From: Amphibalanus amphitrite
Taxonomy: Eukaryota; Arthropoda; Thecostraca; Balanomorpha; Balanidae
DNA: 64,000 nucleotides
Assembly: GCF_019059575.1 (NCBI RefSeq)
Contig: NW_024882738.1
Coordinates: 62,001-126,000, forward strand
Direction of reading: 5' to 3'
Shown piece by piece: positions 23,039 through 35,184 of the stretch. The position numbers were made by a program, and so were the translations under genes. Under the pieces are notes generated by a model. The model made no database searches, was not told the origin of the DNA, and worked only from the letters and a program-made list of their open reading frames with translations. How positions within the stretch are numbered: position 1 is the stretch's first letter; each line of letters starts with the position of its first letter.

Positions 23039-23204
23039 CTGTAGCGGCGGAACATATTCAATTAAGGGGGGGAGCACTGCTGACTTTTGGTCTCATTCTT
23101 TCCATTTCCATTTCCATGCAACGCCTATCGGGATAATGTTAAAATGGCAAAATCAAGGGGGGCACGGTGCCCCGGTGCCCCCTCCCCCCGCTCCGCCGCC
23201 TATG
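23039..23204 (-). mobile_element. hAT-type MITE (GGCGGCGGAAC family), copy 1
   Basis: A 166-bp element in reverse orientation with ends CTGTAGCGGCGGAAC and CTCCGCCGCCTATG, flanked by the perfect 8-bp target duplication CCATGAGG (23031-23038 and 23205-23212). Eight-bp duplications are typical of hAT transposition. Two further copies are at 34215 and 36991. Confidence 0.85.
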
Positions 23205-24910
23205 CCATGAGGGACGTATATACTATATAGGTATGTTTAGTGCAAGGTGCGTTCGCACGTAAAATGTTGCGACACATTTCATATTTGCTGGCTCAAACAG
23301 CCACAAACACTCCTTTCTTTTTTTCTCGCAAATTTTCGGCCTCGGGCTGTTCGTTCACTAAGCAATGTGTTCCCATGCATCTGAAAATCGCATGGTAGGA
23401 AAAGGACCCATGCATCAAACGGTCGGCGATGCTAACGGAGCTGAGAGATAATTAGGTCCTTTGGAAATTGGATCTACTATGTACATTGTGCATAAATAAT
23501 GAATAACGGGGATGTATTCTGGTATCAGGCGACAGATAGGCATCGCCATTCTCTGGATAGAATCTGCTGACTACCAGCATTTACGTTAGAAAAGATAACT
23601 GAGGGTCGGCAAATAGTGGGATAGGCCCACTCTGAGGGTAGCTGAGCCCTTCGGCAGGGGTAATGAGGGCGGACCCATGGGAAAATAATAATTTTTAGGA
23701 TTCATAACTCGCATAGATTCATAAGCTGCTTGATGTGGAGTATACGTCTGTTTTCTTACTTTGATAGGTTTTTTATCTAATCAGACCATTTTTAGAGCTA
23801 GCAGGATTATTGGAATTAGGGGAGACATTTGTCTGACCGGACACGGTTAATCGTAGACTGGAGACTGAGCCCAGCCAGTGGACAGCCGCCACCCATAACC
23901 CACCCCCTTCCCCCCTCCCAAGCACTCACTGCACCCGGCTACAGGCGCGCTCCTATGTGAGCTGCCCGATTGCGATATACGTTGCCGGTCCACCCCGGAA
24001 CAGGGGGATGAGGCGTGGAGGAGGATTCAACTATCCTGAAGATGGAAAGGACGGATTGACGTCGAATCACCATTCTGTCCTGGCATTGTCTCGAGAAAGA
24101 GGTTACACGTGAAGGTCGCTGAGAGTGGGGCCATGAAAATTTTGGATTAGGTGTAAACATGATAAACTGGGAGTCGATTTGTTGTGATGCGCTATACGCC
24201 TTACGCGGGTAATTTGTTAGAGCCGGATCGGTCCTTTTTTCTTTTTGCTGAGAGTGGGTACGACTAACCTGCAATGGAATTTAACTTTACTCCTAGGAGG
24301 GTGGTTAAAAATGATTGCGGATATGCGTGCATACGAGAGGCACTGGTTTACTCCCAATCCTCCGTTTAATTGTATTCAGTGTGCACTGTGCAGGGTCTGA
24401 TAGGTGGAGGTAATGGATCTGTCTAGCTTCCAAAAAGAAAGCATCACCCTGGATACGTGTCGACCACAACTTTAAATGAACAGCAATGGACAACGTAAAT
24501 GGTTGATAATGACCGTGTTGCCATCTCCCCGTTCGCGAATCATGAAGTTATGCTTCCTCACTGAGGCTCTTAGGCGGGTTATAGAGCATGACGGATGTGG
24601 GTTCCGCATTTTCAAGCAATAGTTGTCAACAGTTGATTGATGTTTTGTCAAAACATATTAGCATATACGGCAGTTCAGTGTACTTTATGTCCGTCTGATG
24701 TGCCCGTCGTTGCGTTTTCGCAACGCTGATGGCGCCCGGTGTGCCCTTCGTTGCGATTTCGCAACGCATGTTTTTTACGTTTTTCTCGAGAAACTTTTGC
24801 TGCAGGCAAAAATTATTTTCGATTCCATACAAGGCCCTGGTAGGAGCATAACATATTTTGATTTCGTCCATTTTCATGTTGGTCAATATTCCTGGGCATA
24901 AATGGGTTAA

Positions 24911-27002
24911 TTTCTATGCCAGTGGTGGGTCAAATATTGCTGTTATAGCTATGCAATATGTAATCTTATATTGTTTAAACAAAGTTAGGCAAATTCAACT
25001 GAAATCATGACTGTAGGTAATATTTGAAATATGTCATCTGATTGACCTTCATCATACCAACATATAGCCTGGGCAAGGATTATGTCAAAAATGGCAAGGC
25101 AAGAGGAAAATAGAACAAGTCAGATTTTATTGCCACTCGTTTAGTCAGAGAATGAGGACAAGTTATAAGCAAAAAGCACAGATCACCTTGAAATCTTGAA
25201 ATCAATGTCAAAGCCTACCTACCTGACAACTTGTATGGTCTCTCTCTTTTTAAAGTAATGCAATGCATTAGGTAGGTACATTGCTAGGTGTGAAATTTAT
25301 GGAGAACTTCACAAACCCCATTACAAATCAGTTTTATAAGCATATGCTTCAAATTGCTATGCTTCCCACACAAACTGAAAGGTTTTTGAGCAAACTCATG
25401 AGCAAACTCCATGCCAGCATATCTTGTTATTGAGTAAACATGTTGACTACTTAACTGACCATTCCTTTTTCTATAATCATATTAATTACAATTCTACACA
25501 GACCTGTAGACAGTTCATGACACATTTTTCACCCACAAAATTATTATATACACAACTGAACACAAAGCCTATGTTTAAAATAATCACATATCTGTTGCAT
25601 TTTTGCTGTATAGGTATCTGTCTATAAAACATGAATAATTTGATGTTGTGAGCCTTGTGCCCAGATGAATGTTTGTGGTATTGGTGTTACAACAAGGAAA
25701 TTGAAAATTTGTCATGCAGTTTAGGGAAGTTATGCCTAGGTAATGTTCAAAATTAAGTGAGATGCCTTCAATTACTAAATCTCCAGTACATTGAAGAGCC
25801 ATATATTCTTTTGAGGGAAATTATTAGGAACCTATTTATGTACATTAGAGCTAGGTAGGTAGTTACCTGCATGTTAGCATCTTTCAATGTTGTTCTTTAT
25901 CAATCAAAATGAATGGAAAATTTAGAAAAAAATAAGTAGAAGTGATCAGATAGGATAGGTAAAGCAATTTCACAATTCATTTGACTTTCAGTTTCAGTTT
26001 TCATCAAGCCAATTAGGTTGGGTACCTACCTACTTGCCAGCACCTCCATAATCGCTCCCCAAAATGCCCCCTGCCACGAACCTCTTATGAAGAGTTTATA
26101 GAAGTGCAGGCTGCAGATTTCCGGCCCATGCAGAGTTTTCATTTCTTTGGCAATTCCTTAACTCCACTTGGAGCTCACAACCTTCTATTACCACACCATA
26201 ACATCACAAAATATAATGTGAAAGTCCTTATACACTTTGCTTACACTGCACAAGACACACATCCACAGCACAGTACAGCAACTGAAGCGAGCTGTTCACT
26301 GTTACAATTATCTTTCAAATTCAACTGACACCGATAGCTGGTTACCACGCAACGCGCTAGCAAATGGCGTCAGCTTGTCCCACAAATGGCGGTTGCTATG
26401 GAAACCAGCTGACGAAACTTTACCAGAACCCATTTTCGAACAGGAGTTTTGTTAAGGCGCCCCAAGAATTTGTGCGCCGTTTTTCGAAACATGCCCACCA
26501 CTTTCGCAGTTTTTCATCCTACATTTTACCTACACGGTGTCTCATGAGACACAATGTTAATCCAATGGGAACTGTCTCGTGGGTGTCTCATGGAGGAGAT
26601 TTGTAGGAACTGTTTTTGAAGACACGTAAAGAAATGTAATGACCAAATGCCGTTGACAGCTGATTGTACCGACCAATTGCTACCAGTTAGCTGTTTTTAC
26701 AGTCATTTTTGTACAGAAAACACAAACTGAAATCTGTCTCGCGGCTACCCTCTTCGGCTCTTTCCTGTCTCCTACATTGTAGGCAAGTAGGAAGGTTTGT
26801 GCACCTCTGGCCTTCAACCGTAAATGATGCTGATAATAGGGCATGGTGAATTGCATATTTGTGAGTATGCATGGGCGGCACCACAGTGCACAGAACAATC
26901 ATTGCATTACAAGGCAGTCATATGGATACTATGAGTTGTTCAATGTTCATCTGTCTCATCACAGGGTGATGGGTACACACAATGACAGTATGGTGGTGAC
27001 CA
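24911..27002. other. No supported feature
   Basis: AT-rich non-coding DNA with scattered TAGGTAGG words. It could be host intron, but I find no exon. Confidence 0.45.
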
Positions 27003-27235
27003 GGTGCTCATTCATATCCCATTCCAGTTAAAACAGCTTAAAATGATCCATCACTGGATCAGACACAATGGAGCCCGAGGGCAGCCATGTGTTCACTCAT
27101 ACAGCACACCTGTTAAAATGGATAAAATGATCCATCATTGGATCAAACACAATGGAGCTCACGAGCACCATGTGTTCATGCATAGCCCATACCAGTTAAA
27201 AATAGTAAAATGAACCATCAGATGGTCCAAGCACC
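27003..27235. repeat. 84-bp tandem repeat, 2.5 copies
   Basis: The block containing AAAATGATCCATCACTGGAT recurs at an 84-bp offset (27040, 27124) and in part again 83 bp on (27207). A short CA repeat follows at 27240-27260. Confidence 0.75.
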
Positions 27236-27259
27236 AAGGTACACACACACACACACACA

Positions 27260-27731
27260 GTCAAAAGTGCATCAGTATCACAGAGACTGCACAACCTCAA
27301 GTATTATACACAATGAAAGCTACCTGTGAAAGGTATGTCAATCCGACGGAAGCCAGATAGGTATATCATGTACGTATACCAGTCAGTTGAATTTGCATAT
27401 ACAATACACAAAGATAAGATACACTGTGGTATCTAACCAGCACCACCAGCTACCAAAATAGGTATCAAAATTATCAGCAACACACAGCGTAGGCATTACA
27501 CATGGCTTAAAGTGTTCTGCAATTCCACACTATCATGTGAATTGTAAGTGTTTGAACAATACAATTGTGATGATGATAGATGACAAAATGAGGAAAGAAA
27601 AGGGACGTCAGTCAGTGAGATTGGAAGAAATAAATTCACAAAAGGAAAAAAGTACATGGGTGGGTTAGGGTACCCAGTCGGCCAATCAAGTACATTTTTA
27701 CTTAGCCAATTCAAGCTTACTTTCCCGGTTT
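27260..27731. other. No supported feature
   Basis: Non-coding sequence 3' of the LINE ORF1 relic. No ORF2 is found here, so that element is truncated. Confidence 0.45.
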
Positions 27732-28458
27732 TTATTTCTTAGGGGGTTTCTCCACCAAATAATCAGCCAGGGAGGCGACATGTCCCGGTGGGATGTTAGA
27801 AAGAGTTTGGGATCTCAGAAATCTGTCTGATCCACCTGGTTGTCCGGGGTTCCTGGCCTGTTTCATGGGTGCAGCTTCCATGGCATGCATGATCTCACTC
27901 TCTGTGAACCATGGCTCTATGTTTGTGTATCTTTTTCATGTGAGTTTCTGGCGAAGATGTTACCGTTCTTTGTGTGGTAGTTTGTAACTAAGTTTTTCTC
28001 CCTCATGTCACCCAGTGTCCTGATCATTTGAGCTCTGGTTTCTGTGAGATTTTCATGAATGATGACTCTGTCATCTCCAGACTGTTCCTGTTGGAATCTT
28101 GCCTGGTAGACGGCATCACGGTCTGAGAGGTCCTGGAACTTCACTAGGATTCTCTTTTTGTTTTTCAGTCGGTGGCAGGCAACGATGGGCCCCTGCATGT
28201 CTACTTCGAGCATAGGTGTAGGAACGTTTTCGAAAGTGGGGGGGGGGGGGGGGGCAGGCTCCCAGAGGCACAAAACCTCACCTACCCCCAAAATCCATTT
28301 TCTCCTCGGATTTCGGCCACTTTATTTTCGCAAGCATGCTCAAATTGGTTAAAAAAACGTGACCAGACAAAAAAATCGACCAAAATCTCGGGGAGACTCC
28401 CGTCCAGAAATTAAATCTCATGGACGCGTCCCCCTGGCCTCCGTAGCCGCGTTGGCAC

Positions 28459-29396
28459 CAGGAGCGGATCCAGGAAAACTCCAAGGGGAGGGTCATGAAT
28501 CGAAGTAGTGCCCCTACCTGTACCCAAAATTAAAACCTCAACTGATTTCGGCCACTTAATTTTTGTGGTGCCCTATTTTCATTTTTTTTAATTTGTTTTT
28601 GCCCTGGCAGGCCTGTGGTGCCCCTGGCGGGCCTGTGGTGCCCCTGCTCTGCTAGGCCGCAGGTGCCCCTGACAGGTTTGTGGTGCCCCTGGAAGGGCTG
28701 TGGTGCTCCTTACACGAGCCTGAAGTACCAGCGACAGGCCCATGGTGCCTCTGCGAGGCCGGTGGTGCCCCTGCGAGGCCGGTGGTGCCCCTGCGAGGCC
28801 GTGGTGCCCCTGCTAGGCCGCTGGTGCCCCTGGGCCCTGACAGGACTGTGGTGCTCCTGACAAGCCTGAAGTGTCCCAGACAGGCACGTGATGCCCCTGA
28901 CAGTCCCAAGGTGCCCCTGCGAGGCCAGTGGGTGCCCCTGGCAAGCCTGTGATGCCCCTGGCAGGTCTGTGGTGTCCCTGGCAGACCTGCGGTGCCCCTG
29001 CTAGGCTTCTGGTGCCCCTGACAGGCCTGTGGTGCTCCTGAAAGGAATAGAGTGCCCCTGGGTCCTGACAAGCCTGAGGTGCCCTGACAGGTCCGTGGTG
29101 CCCTTGACAGGCCCAAGGTGTCCCTGCGAGGCCGGTGGTGCCCCTGCGAGGCCGGTGGTGCCCCTGGAAGGGCCTTTGGTGCCCCTGGAAGACCTGTGGT
29201 GCCCCTGACAGGTCTGTGGTGCCCCTGGCAGACCAGTGGTGCTCTTGCTAGGCCGATGGTGCTCCTGACAGGCCGGTGGTGCCCCTGTCAGGTCTGTGGT
29301 GCCCCTGACAGGTCGGTGGTGCCCCTGGTAGGCCTGTGGTGCCCCCGGGCCCCAAGGGGGCATGACCCATGTGACCCCACCTTGGATCCGCCACTG
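28459..29396. mobile_element. Inner hAT-type element carrying the minisatellite
   Basis: The ends CAGGAGCGGATCCAG and CTTGGATCCGCCACTG are an imperfect inverted repeat. The flanks GTTGGCAC and CTTGGCAC match in 7 of 8 bases, consistent with an aged hAT target duplication. The termini resemble those of the element at 33087-33320. Confidence 0.7.
28605..29345. repeat. 20-bp minisatellite (GGTGCCCCTG core)
   Basis: About 37 units of roughly 20 bp of the type GCGAGGCCGGTGGTGCCCCT, with an exact 20-bp period at 28750-28800. Because 20 is not a multiple of 3, long Gly/Pro/Thr-rich frames arise on both strands. These are not genes. Confidence 0.9.
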
Positions 29397-30233
29397 CTTG
29401 GCACCCATGCGAATTCCAGAAGCATCCAAAAACATTTTTTATTACGAGCGAGCGTGAAACGTGAGAAGTGAAAAGTCAGCAAAAGGTGTGTGGGGGGGGG
29501 GCAGTTAACATTGCTGGCCCCCATTCGAAAGTGGGGGACCATTGCCCCCTGCCCCCTGTTCCTACGCCTATGCCAGTAACCGATCAACTAATGTAAGGCC
29601 GCCTAGCATAAATTGTTAGTTTACGCCGTTTACGCATTCTGCTGCGCCAGTACTGTCTCTCTTTGCAGCGCGCGCTGCCCCTAAGTTGCCACTTATTGCT
29701 TCTGACAAAGTTACCTTTAATTGGGTGGAGGAAAATTGCACTCAATAACGATGAAGCACAAATGGAAATCTTCATGGAAGGGCAGGCCAGAGAACCGTCA
29801 AGTTTGTTCTTCGGGGTGATACCTACAAATACATTAAAAAGTTCGGCAAAAAGTGGGGGGGGGGCAGTTAACATTACTGGCCCCCCACTATGAAAAGTGG
29901 GGGGAGCACCGGCCCCCCCGTCCCCCCTGTTCCTACACCTATGACTTCGAGTTTCTTTTTTATCATTTCTGCTGCTATGGCTTTGGTCTCTGCTGGAGGT
30001 TCGGGCTCATTAGTCTGGGGAACAGGGATGGACTTCCCACTGAGAATCAGGGATGTTTTCCTGCTGTACTGTTCGTTTTTATCTAAGGCCCTCTCCATGT
30101 CAGTCATTCTCACCTTCAGTTTTCTGTTCTCCTCTCTCACCTCATTCAACTCCACCCGCAGCTCATCAGTCGCAGCCTTGACTGCTCTACTCACAAGTCG
30201 CTCAACCTCATCCATACTGACACCCATTCCCAC

Positions 30234-30599
30234 ACAGTCACAGACACACTATTTAATAAGAAGAAGAGAATGAAAATAGAGTCACAGCTGCAAGACACAA
30301 AAAACACACACAAAAAATAAGGGACTTAGCACGAACAGACAAGTGACAAAAGCGGCGCAGAGACAGCAATAGGTCAGACACACCAGACAGCACAAGATCG
30401 AACAAACAAGTAAATTAAAGATGGTAGAGCAAAAAAAGTTAATTATATCCAATTGCTTATATGCCTGCTTTGTCATATTATCAGAGAGCAACATCGATTA
30501 AAACACTGAAATCATCTCATAAAATGAAAAGATTTGCTGTAAAAGAGATTAGGTGCAGATCTGGTCAAATTAGGTGCATTTGCCGGATAGCCCGTCGTG
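30234..30599. other. No supported feature
   Basis: A short AT-rich stretch 5' of the LINE ORF1 relic, probably its 5' UTR and flank. Confidence 0.4.
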
Positions 30600-30834
30600 A
30601 AAACGGCTAATGTACACTAACATACGCCGAATTGGTATTTCGGCCTGACATGGTCTGGAGAAATAAGCCACAGGCCCAAGGGTCATGGGGGCTAGGTTCA
30701 TGAAATTTTCAGGGAATGTGTAAGTTTCCCGGGAAATACGAATAGTTTCGTTACGATAAACCACTTTTTACGCGAGTTACTTGCGAAAAACTGAGGGGTG
30801 GGTCAATCCGATCCAACATAAGAACGAGGGTTAA
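30600..30834 (+). mobile_element. TTAA element family 1, right-end fragment
   Basis: Matches 3440-3668 through the CATACGCCGAAT and CATGAAATTTTCAGGG blocks and ends GAGGGTTAA at 30834. The left end is missing. Confidence 0.65.
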
Positions 30835-31329
30835 CCTCTCAAACACTGAAAACAAGCAGCTTCTCTCATCCTGCAGTACTGCGATATTCCTATTTGACCG
30901 ATGGAAGTTTCCTCTAAAAGAACGAACGCGTTTACCCGAAAGAATAATATCCGTGTTGAGCGTTAATAGGTCTGTTTAGTCCAAGGCCATATAGCCAGGC
31001 ATGGTCATCAGGCTTTTTTTACCGTCCCCCTACCGGGCCCGAGTGACGTCACTGGGATGGTAACTCGCCGGCCGCCGTCCGTAGCCATTATGGAGGACGG
31101 ACGTTCAAATACGTTTTCAGCGGATTTTAGTGCAGTTTTGATGTCCGATGCAAGGCAGAACGGTGTGATGTTTCCTCAGTGAAGCAAATCAGGACCAGCT
31201 GTTACTCGAACTCAAAGATTTGGCGGCATTATTGGGATCGGACCGAGCCAATGTGCGCCCCGCCGGTGATCCGGCCTGCACAGTGCACATCAGCGGCTCT
31301 CGTAGATGAAAATCGCCATAGTTTTGCGT
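30835..31329. other. No supported feature
   Basis: Non-coding. Nothing recognised. Confidence 0.4.
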
Positions 31330-31580
31330 GAGTCTTCGGAGTCAATGGATTGCTGGTGACTCTGACTCCAACCGCGACTTCCAAAAACCAACCGACTCCG
31401 ACTCCGGGCTGAGTTATCAACTCCGACCGACTCCAACTCCGACTCCGCAGCCCTGCCAAGTCTGCGGAGCCGATGGATTTTCGGTGACCCCGACTCCGAC
31501 TCGGTTTCCAAAATCGACTCCGAGTCCGGTCAGAACTGTCGACCCTGACTCCGACTCCGCAGCCCTGGTTTTGCGTCTAT
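31330..31580. repeat. GACTCC-rich repeat family, copy 1
   Basis: Runs of GACTCCGACTCCG end in CGCAGCCCTG. A similar block lies at 42175-42400 and ends the same way. CAGGGCTGCGGAGTCGGAG read from the other strand looks like a hAT terminus, but I could not pair two ends with a duplication. Confidence 0.6.
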
Positions 31581-31979
31581 TTCGCCCCGTAATTAAGAGA
31601 GGTTGTGTGAACTGCACAAACCGAAATTGTACCGTAACACAAGCATACACATTCCAAACTTCTGACTGGAACGAACCAAATGCGTACACAATATACCGGT
31701 TTATGTCATACCATAAATCGTAGTTATAACGTTAAAAACCATATTGGACAGATTGGTAGAGGACAGATAAGGCACAAGCCTAATTTCTTGCGACTTGAGT
31801 AGGTACAATAAAATGCTACGAACTGTCCGAACTGTCGAACTGAAAGTTGTAAAAGATGTCGCCTTTCTGAACACAATGTGCCGATTGACTCCGCGACAGC
31901 CAGGAACCGGGCAACATTACACGTGAAGCAGAGCGGTGGCACCTCAGCACTGAGCACAGGCTCCCCAAGCTCGTCAAGG
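31581..31979. other. No supported feature
   Basis: No coding or repeat signal that I can bound. Confidence 0.4.
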
Positions 31980-32200
31980 CGGCGAGAAAGGTCCGGCAGG
32001 TCGGTAGCAGGTTCACCACGGCAGCGACAGGTCAGGCAGGTCGGCAGCAGATTCACCAGGGCGGTGGCAGGTGCGACAGGTCGGCAGCAGGTTTACCAGG
32101 GCGGCGACAGGTCCGGCAGGGCGGCGGCAGTTTCACCAGGGCGGCAGCGTAGACGCGGCGGCAAGTCCCAGGGCGGCTCAGGCTCACCAGGGCGCGGCGG
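31980..32200. repeat. 40-bp GC-rich tandem repeat
   Basis: The anchor TTCACCAGGGCGG recurs at 32011, 32051, 32091 and 32131, an exact 40-bp period, with an irregular unit near 32182. Sub-repeats are GGCGGCGACAGGT. Reading frames across it are Arg/Gly-rich artefacts. Confidence 0.82.
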
Positions 32201-32959
32201 CGACAGGTCCGGCAGGTCGTCGGCAGGTCCGTCGGGGCGGCGACAGGCTCGGCAGGTCGGCCTCAGCAGCAGGCAGTCAGCAGATTTTCGAGGCAGCCCT
32301 GGTTGAGGTGGGATGTCATCAGAAACTGCACGTCTGGGTGCCGGTGTCGGGTGTCGTACAGACCACGCAGCGAGGCTTTGCTGCGGAGCACGCCCTGCTG
32401 GCAGCGCAGGAGTGTCGGCAGCCCAGCGGGTGCTTTCGGGTCGCCTTCCTCCACTTCCTATCGGAAACTGGCGCTCGCCACTCAGGGACTCGGGCGACGT
32501 CTCGAAAGCTGGGAGACAGATGCTGAAGTCGATATGATGTGATTTTATGCCCTCAGCTCGGTGCCAGTCATTGTGCTGTTATGTGCAGGACGGAGGTAGC
32601 CACTCCTCGCTCTCCTGCACGCCGTCAAGAGGACCAGCCCCGGACCTGGAAAACACATTACCAAATTATTAACACAATGCAACATGAAAAACATTTCACT
32701 AGGCGATGGCAAGCAAAAATAATCAATGTCCCAAAGGTGCCTTTTCTTTGATTGCCTTTTCTATGTGCTGACATGAAGCCTCAAAACATGTACCTATTTT
32801 ATATTTATGTATTATTTGATTGCAGGCCTACTCAGAATTCAGGTGAAACAAGCAAATAACACAAATTATTTCATTAATATTTTGAATTTGAGTCTGGCAT
32901 TACTGTCCCATGCACAGGTGCATCTGCGTATAAAATCATATGAAGCAAATGCATTAAAG
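32201..32959. other. GC-rich then AT-rich, no supported gene
   Basis: Positions 32280-32540 have coding-like composition, but no frame matches a family I know and no splice sites frame it. The rest is AT-rich. CATTAAAG at 32952-32959 is the target duplication of the next element. Confidence 0.35.
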
Positions 32960-33086
32960 CAGGGGTCGGCAAATGGTGGGGCATGCCCCCTTTGGGGGTA
33001 ATGGAGCCCTTTCGGTGGGGGTAATGCAGTGGCGGCGGATTCGATTTTGGCGTGGGGGGGGGGCAAGATCCCAGTCGAGATGATGT

Positions 33087-33320
33087 CATAGGCGGATCCA
33101 GAAAGGCGTTTTTGACGCTGTAAGGGACATACCCCCCAAAAAAGTGTCCAAAATCCAAAAACTCCTCGGATTTCGATTCCTTACGGACTTACTGCTGAAC
33201 AGCATAAAGCAAAAAAAAAAAATCCTGATAAAAGTGTTATGCCATTTCGGGCGATGCAGGGGTCAGGGGGAGGGGGAGTAAATATTTGCTTTAAATGCCC
33301 GCTCCCTGGATCCGCCAGTG
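33087..33320. mobile_element. hAT-type MITE (GGCGGATCCAG family)
   Basis: Ends CATAGGCGGATCCAG and CTGGATCCGCCAGTG match at 13 of 15 positions as an inverted repeat. Flanks GATGATGT and GACGATGT match at 7 of 8. Confidence 0.72.
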
Positions 33321-34214
33321 GACGATGTAACGTTTTTCGTATTGCTGTATTAGAAAAAAGTGCCATAACCCGATCGCATATCAGATGTTGAAGAACCGTG
33401 CCAAACCTTTTGAAGCTATTCTTTGCAATGAGGTAACTCGTTACTATTTCCTCTGTTCATTTTACGTTCCATTTCCGTTTAACCTTCCTTTAAAAAGTAT
33501 TTCTGAGACAGATATCAACTCAAACTAGCTCACAGCGGGAGGAGACCGCTCAAACATTCAAAGACAGTTGGTCGCATCTAAACATATTGGGACAGCCGAT
33601 CCGCCAGAAACCCTCCCCAAGGCAGTAGTTCGCCAAATAAGCTCACCGAGACGGGCTGTCTCGATGGGTTTATACAGTAAGCCTACAGCAAGGCTTAACT
33701 AAGGCCCAAACGCTCGTCAAGCTGGGAACGGAGGGTGAGGGAGCGCGGCGGCGGGCTGAGGTGAAGGAACGGTGAACTGGAACGAGAATCCAGAAGCTCT
33801 GGGTGAGGCGCTTCTTTATTAGGGCTTTAGGGTGCGCTGACTGCGGTAAAAGGTTCAAATTATCACACCAAATTTTGCCACGACATCTACCGGTTCAGGC
33901 ACTCGAGAATCAGTGGCCAGTGATATCTGCAAAGACGAAGCATTTCCAACCCAGCTTTAGCCTGGTGTCAGGGAGCCTCAGGTGGCTTTAATTACAGTTG
34001 CACATACCAAACGACCTCAGTGCAGCCAGTCTGTAGCCGAAACCATTCGGAAGTCGGAACAGACTTCAACGAAAAGTGAGACAAGGTTAGTGCTATCGTT
34101 AAGTGCCATTATAGACTTGGGCCCCGTTGGCTTGACCCCCTGGAAGGTGGTAGTTATCGGACGCTGCGGGGCATACTCATTTCTCCAAAATGCCTTAGAT
34201 TTTGCTTTCGTGTT

Positions 34215-34368
34215 CATAGGCGGCGGAACGGGGAGGGCACCGGGGCACCATGCCCCCCTTTGATTTTGGCATTTTAACGTTAGCCCTATGGGCGTTGCAT
34301 GGAAAGAATGGGACCAAAAGTCGGCAGTGCCCCCCCCCCCCTTGATTGAAGGTGTTCCGCCGCTACTG
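34215..34368 (+). mobile_element. hAT-type MITE (GGCGGCGGAAC family), copy 2
   Basis: A 154-bp copy with ends CATAGGCGGCGGAAC and GTTCCGCCGCTACTG and the perfect 8-bp duplication TTCGTGTT (34207-34214 and 34369-34376). It has an internal GGGGCACCATGCCCC hairpin. Confidence 0.88.
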
Positions 34369-35184
34369 TTCGTGTTTGATGCTCTTTATTCTATAGCCAG
34401 CCTTTAGACAGAGGGGGGAGGGGCACTAATGATCAGTGCCCTAACTCTGAAAAGTTTCCATCATTAATTTTTACTTTTTAATAGTGAAAACTGAAATAAA
34501 GCGGATACTGAACTGTGAACATCCAGTTTTAACACTGGCCCCACACAAGCCTCCGAATGCCCAAAGCAGATCTATGATGACTGGCCTTGGGTGCCATACC
34601 ATACCGTGCATTGGTCAATGTGGTCAATGCGTACGACCGTGGCTTATTATGAGCGCTCATCAGTCCTAACTACCCGCAAGCGAATGGCTAGCCCTTCCGT
34701 CTCCGCTCGCTTGCGATTTGGCATTTATGTAGGTACAAAATAGCGGCAAACGACCACTGAAGGTATGAGTTGCGTCTCTTGCACACTTAAAATATCTCTA
34801 AATCGAATCTAAAAAGACAAAAAATGATATAAGGCGGAAATGGTTAGCATTTACACATATTCAAAAGGCACCGTTGGACAAACTGTAGGAGCGCATAGCT
34901 GCAATATCAGGTTATGGAAATTGTCCCCATGTTTAGGGCACAAATTATGGAGGGGCAAGAATATACGTTTGCCCCTCCTCCAAAAGTTTCTTAGGGGACG
35001 ATGCCTCCTCTGCCACCCCGTATCTGTCGCCCCTGTAAGCGGTCACTGAAGGCCTGGGTTGCCGCTGCGTCACGTTGACGCTCCAAATAATACCTCCAAA
35101 ATGCCTCCAAAACTAGGTTGAAGAGAGGAAAACTTCAATTGAACGCGAACGCTTGCCATTTAAGAAAGGCAACGTATGAAAGTA

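Larger units (their letters stand above)
28211..29943. mobile_element. hAT-type element inserted in LINE ORF1
   Basis: The termini CATAGGTGTAGGAAC and GTTCCTACACCTATG are a perfect 15-bp inverted repeat, flanked by the perfect 8-bp duplication ACTTCGAG (28203-28210 and 29944-29951). There is no transposase. It is itself split by the element at 28459-29396. A second right-end-like sequence (GTTCCTACGCCTATG, ending about 29574) lies inside, so part of the interior is a second related copy. Confidence 0.85.
27732..30233 (-). pseudogene. LINE ORF1 interrupted by a hAT-type insertion
   Basis: A non-LTR ORF1 protein is split in two. Positions 30233-29944 encode the N-terminal coiled coil (MDEVERLV, Leu/Glu/Lys-rich heptads) and the SRKTSLILSG strand. 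Positions 28210-27732 encode the continuation (GPIVACHRL, KKRILVKFQDLSDRDAVYQA, then VIIHENLTETRAQ and NGNIFARN), which resembles the RRM-like plus C-terminal domain order of LINE ORF1 proteins. Removing the insertion 28211-29943 together with one 8-bp duplicate rejoins the two halves in frame through Leu-Glu-Val. A second lesion, a 1-nt shift at the A5 run near 27937, precedes the end IEPWFTESEIMHA...EKPPKK. No endonuclease/RT ORF is attached. Confidence 0.75.

Noticed and set aside
28615..29471. Overlapping Gly/Pro/Thr-rich frames on both strands
   Set aside because: Produced by the 20-bp minisatellite. All frames are open because the unit lacks stop codons.
31878..32542. Possible Gly/Arg-rich RNA-binding protein
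   Set aside because: The first half is a 40-bp tandem repeat, and the second half matches no family and lacks splice signals.
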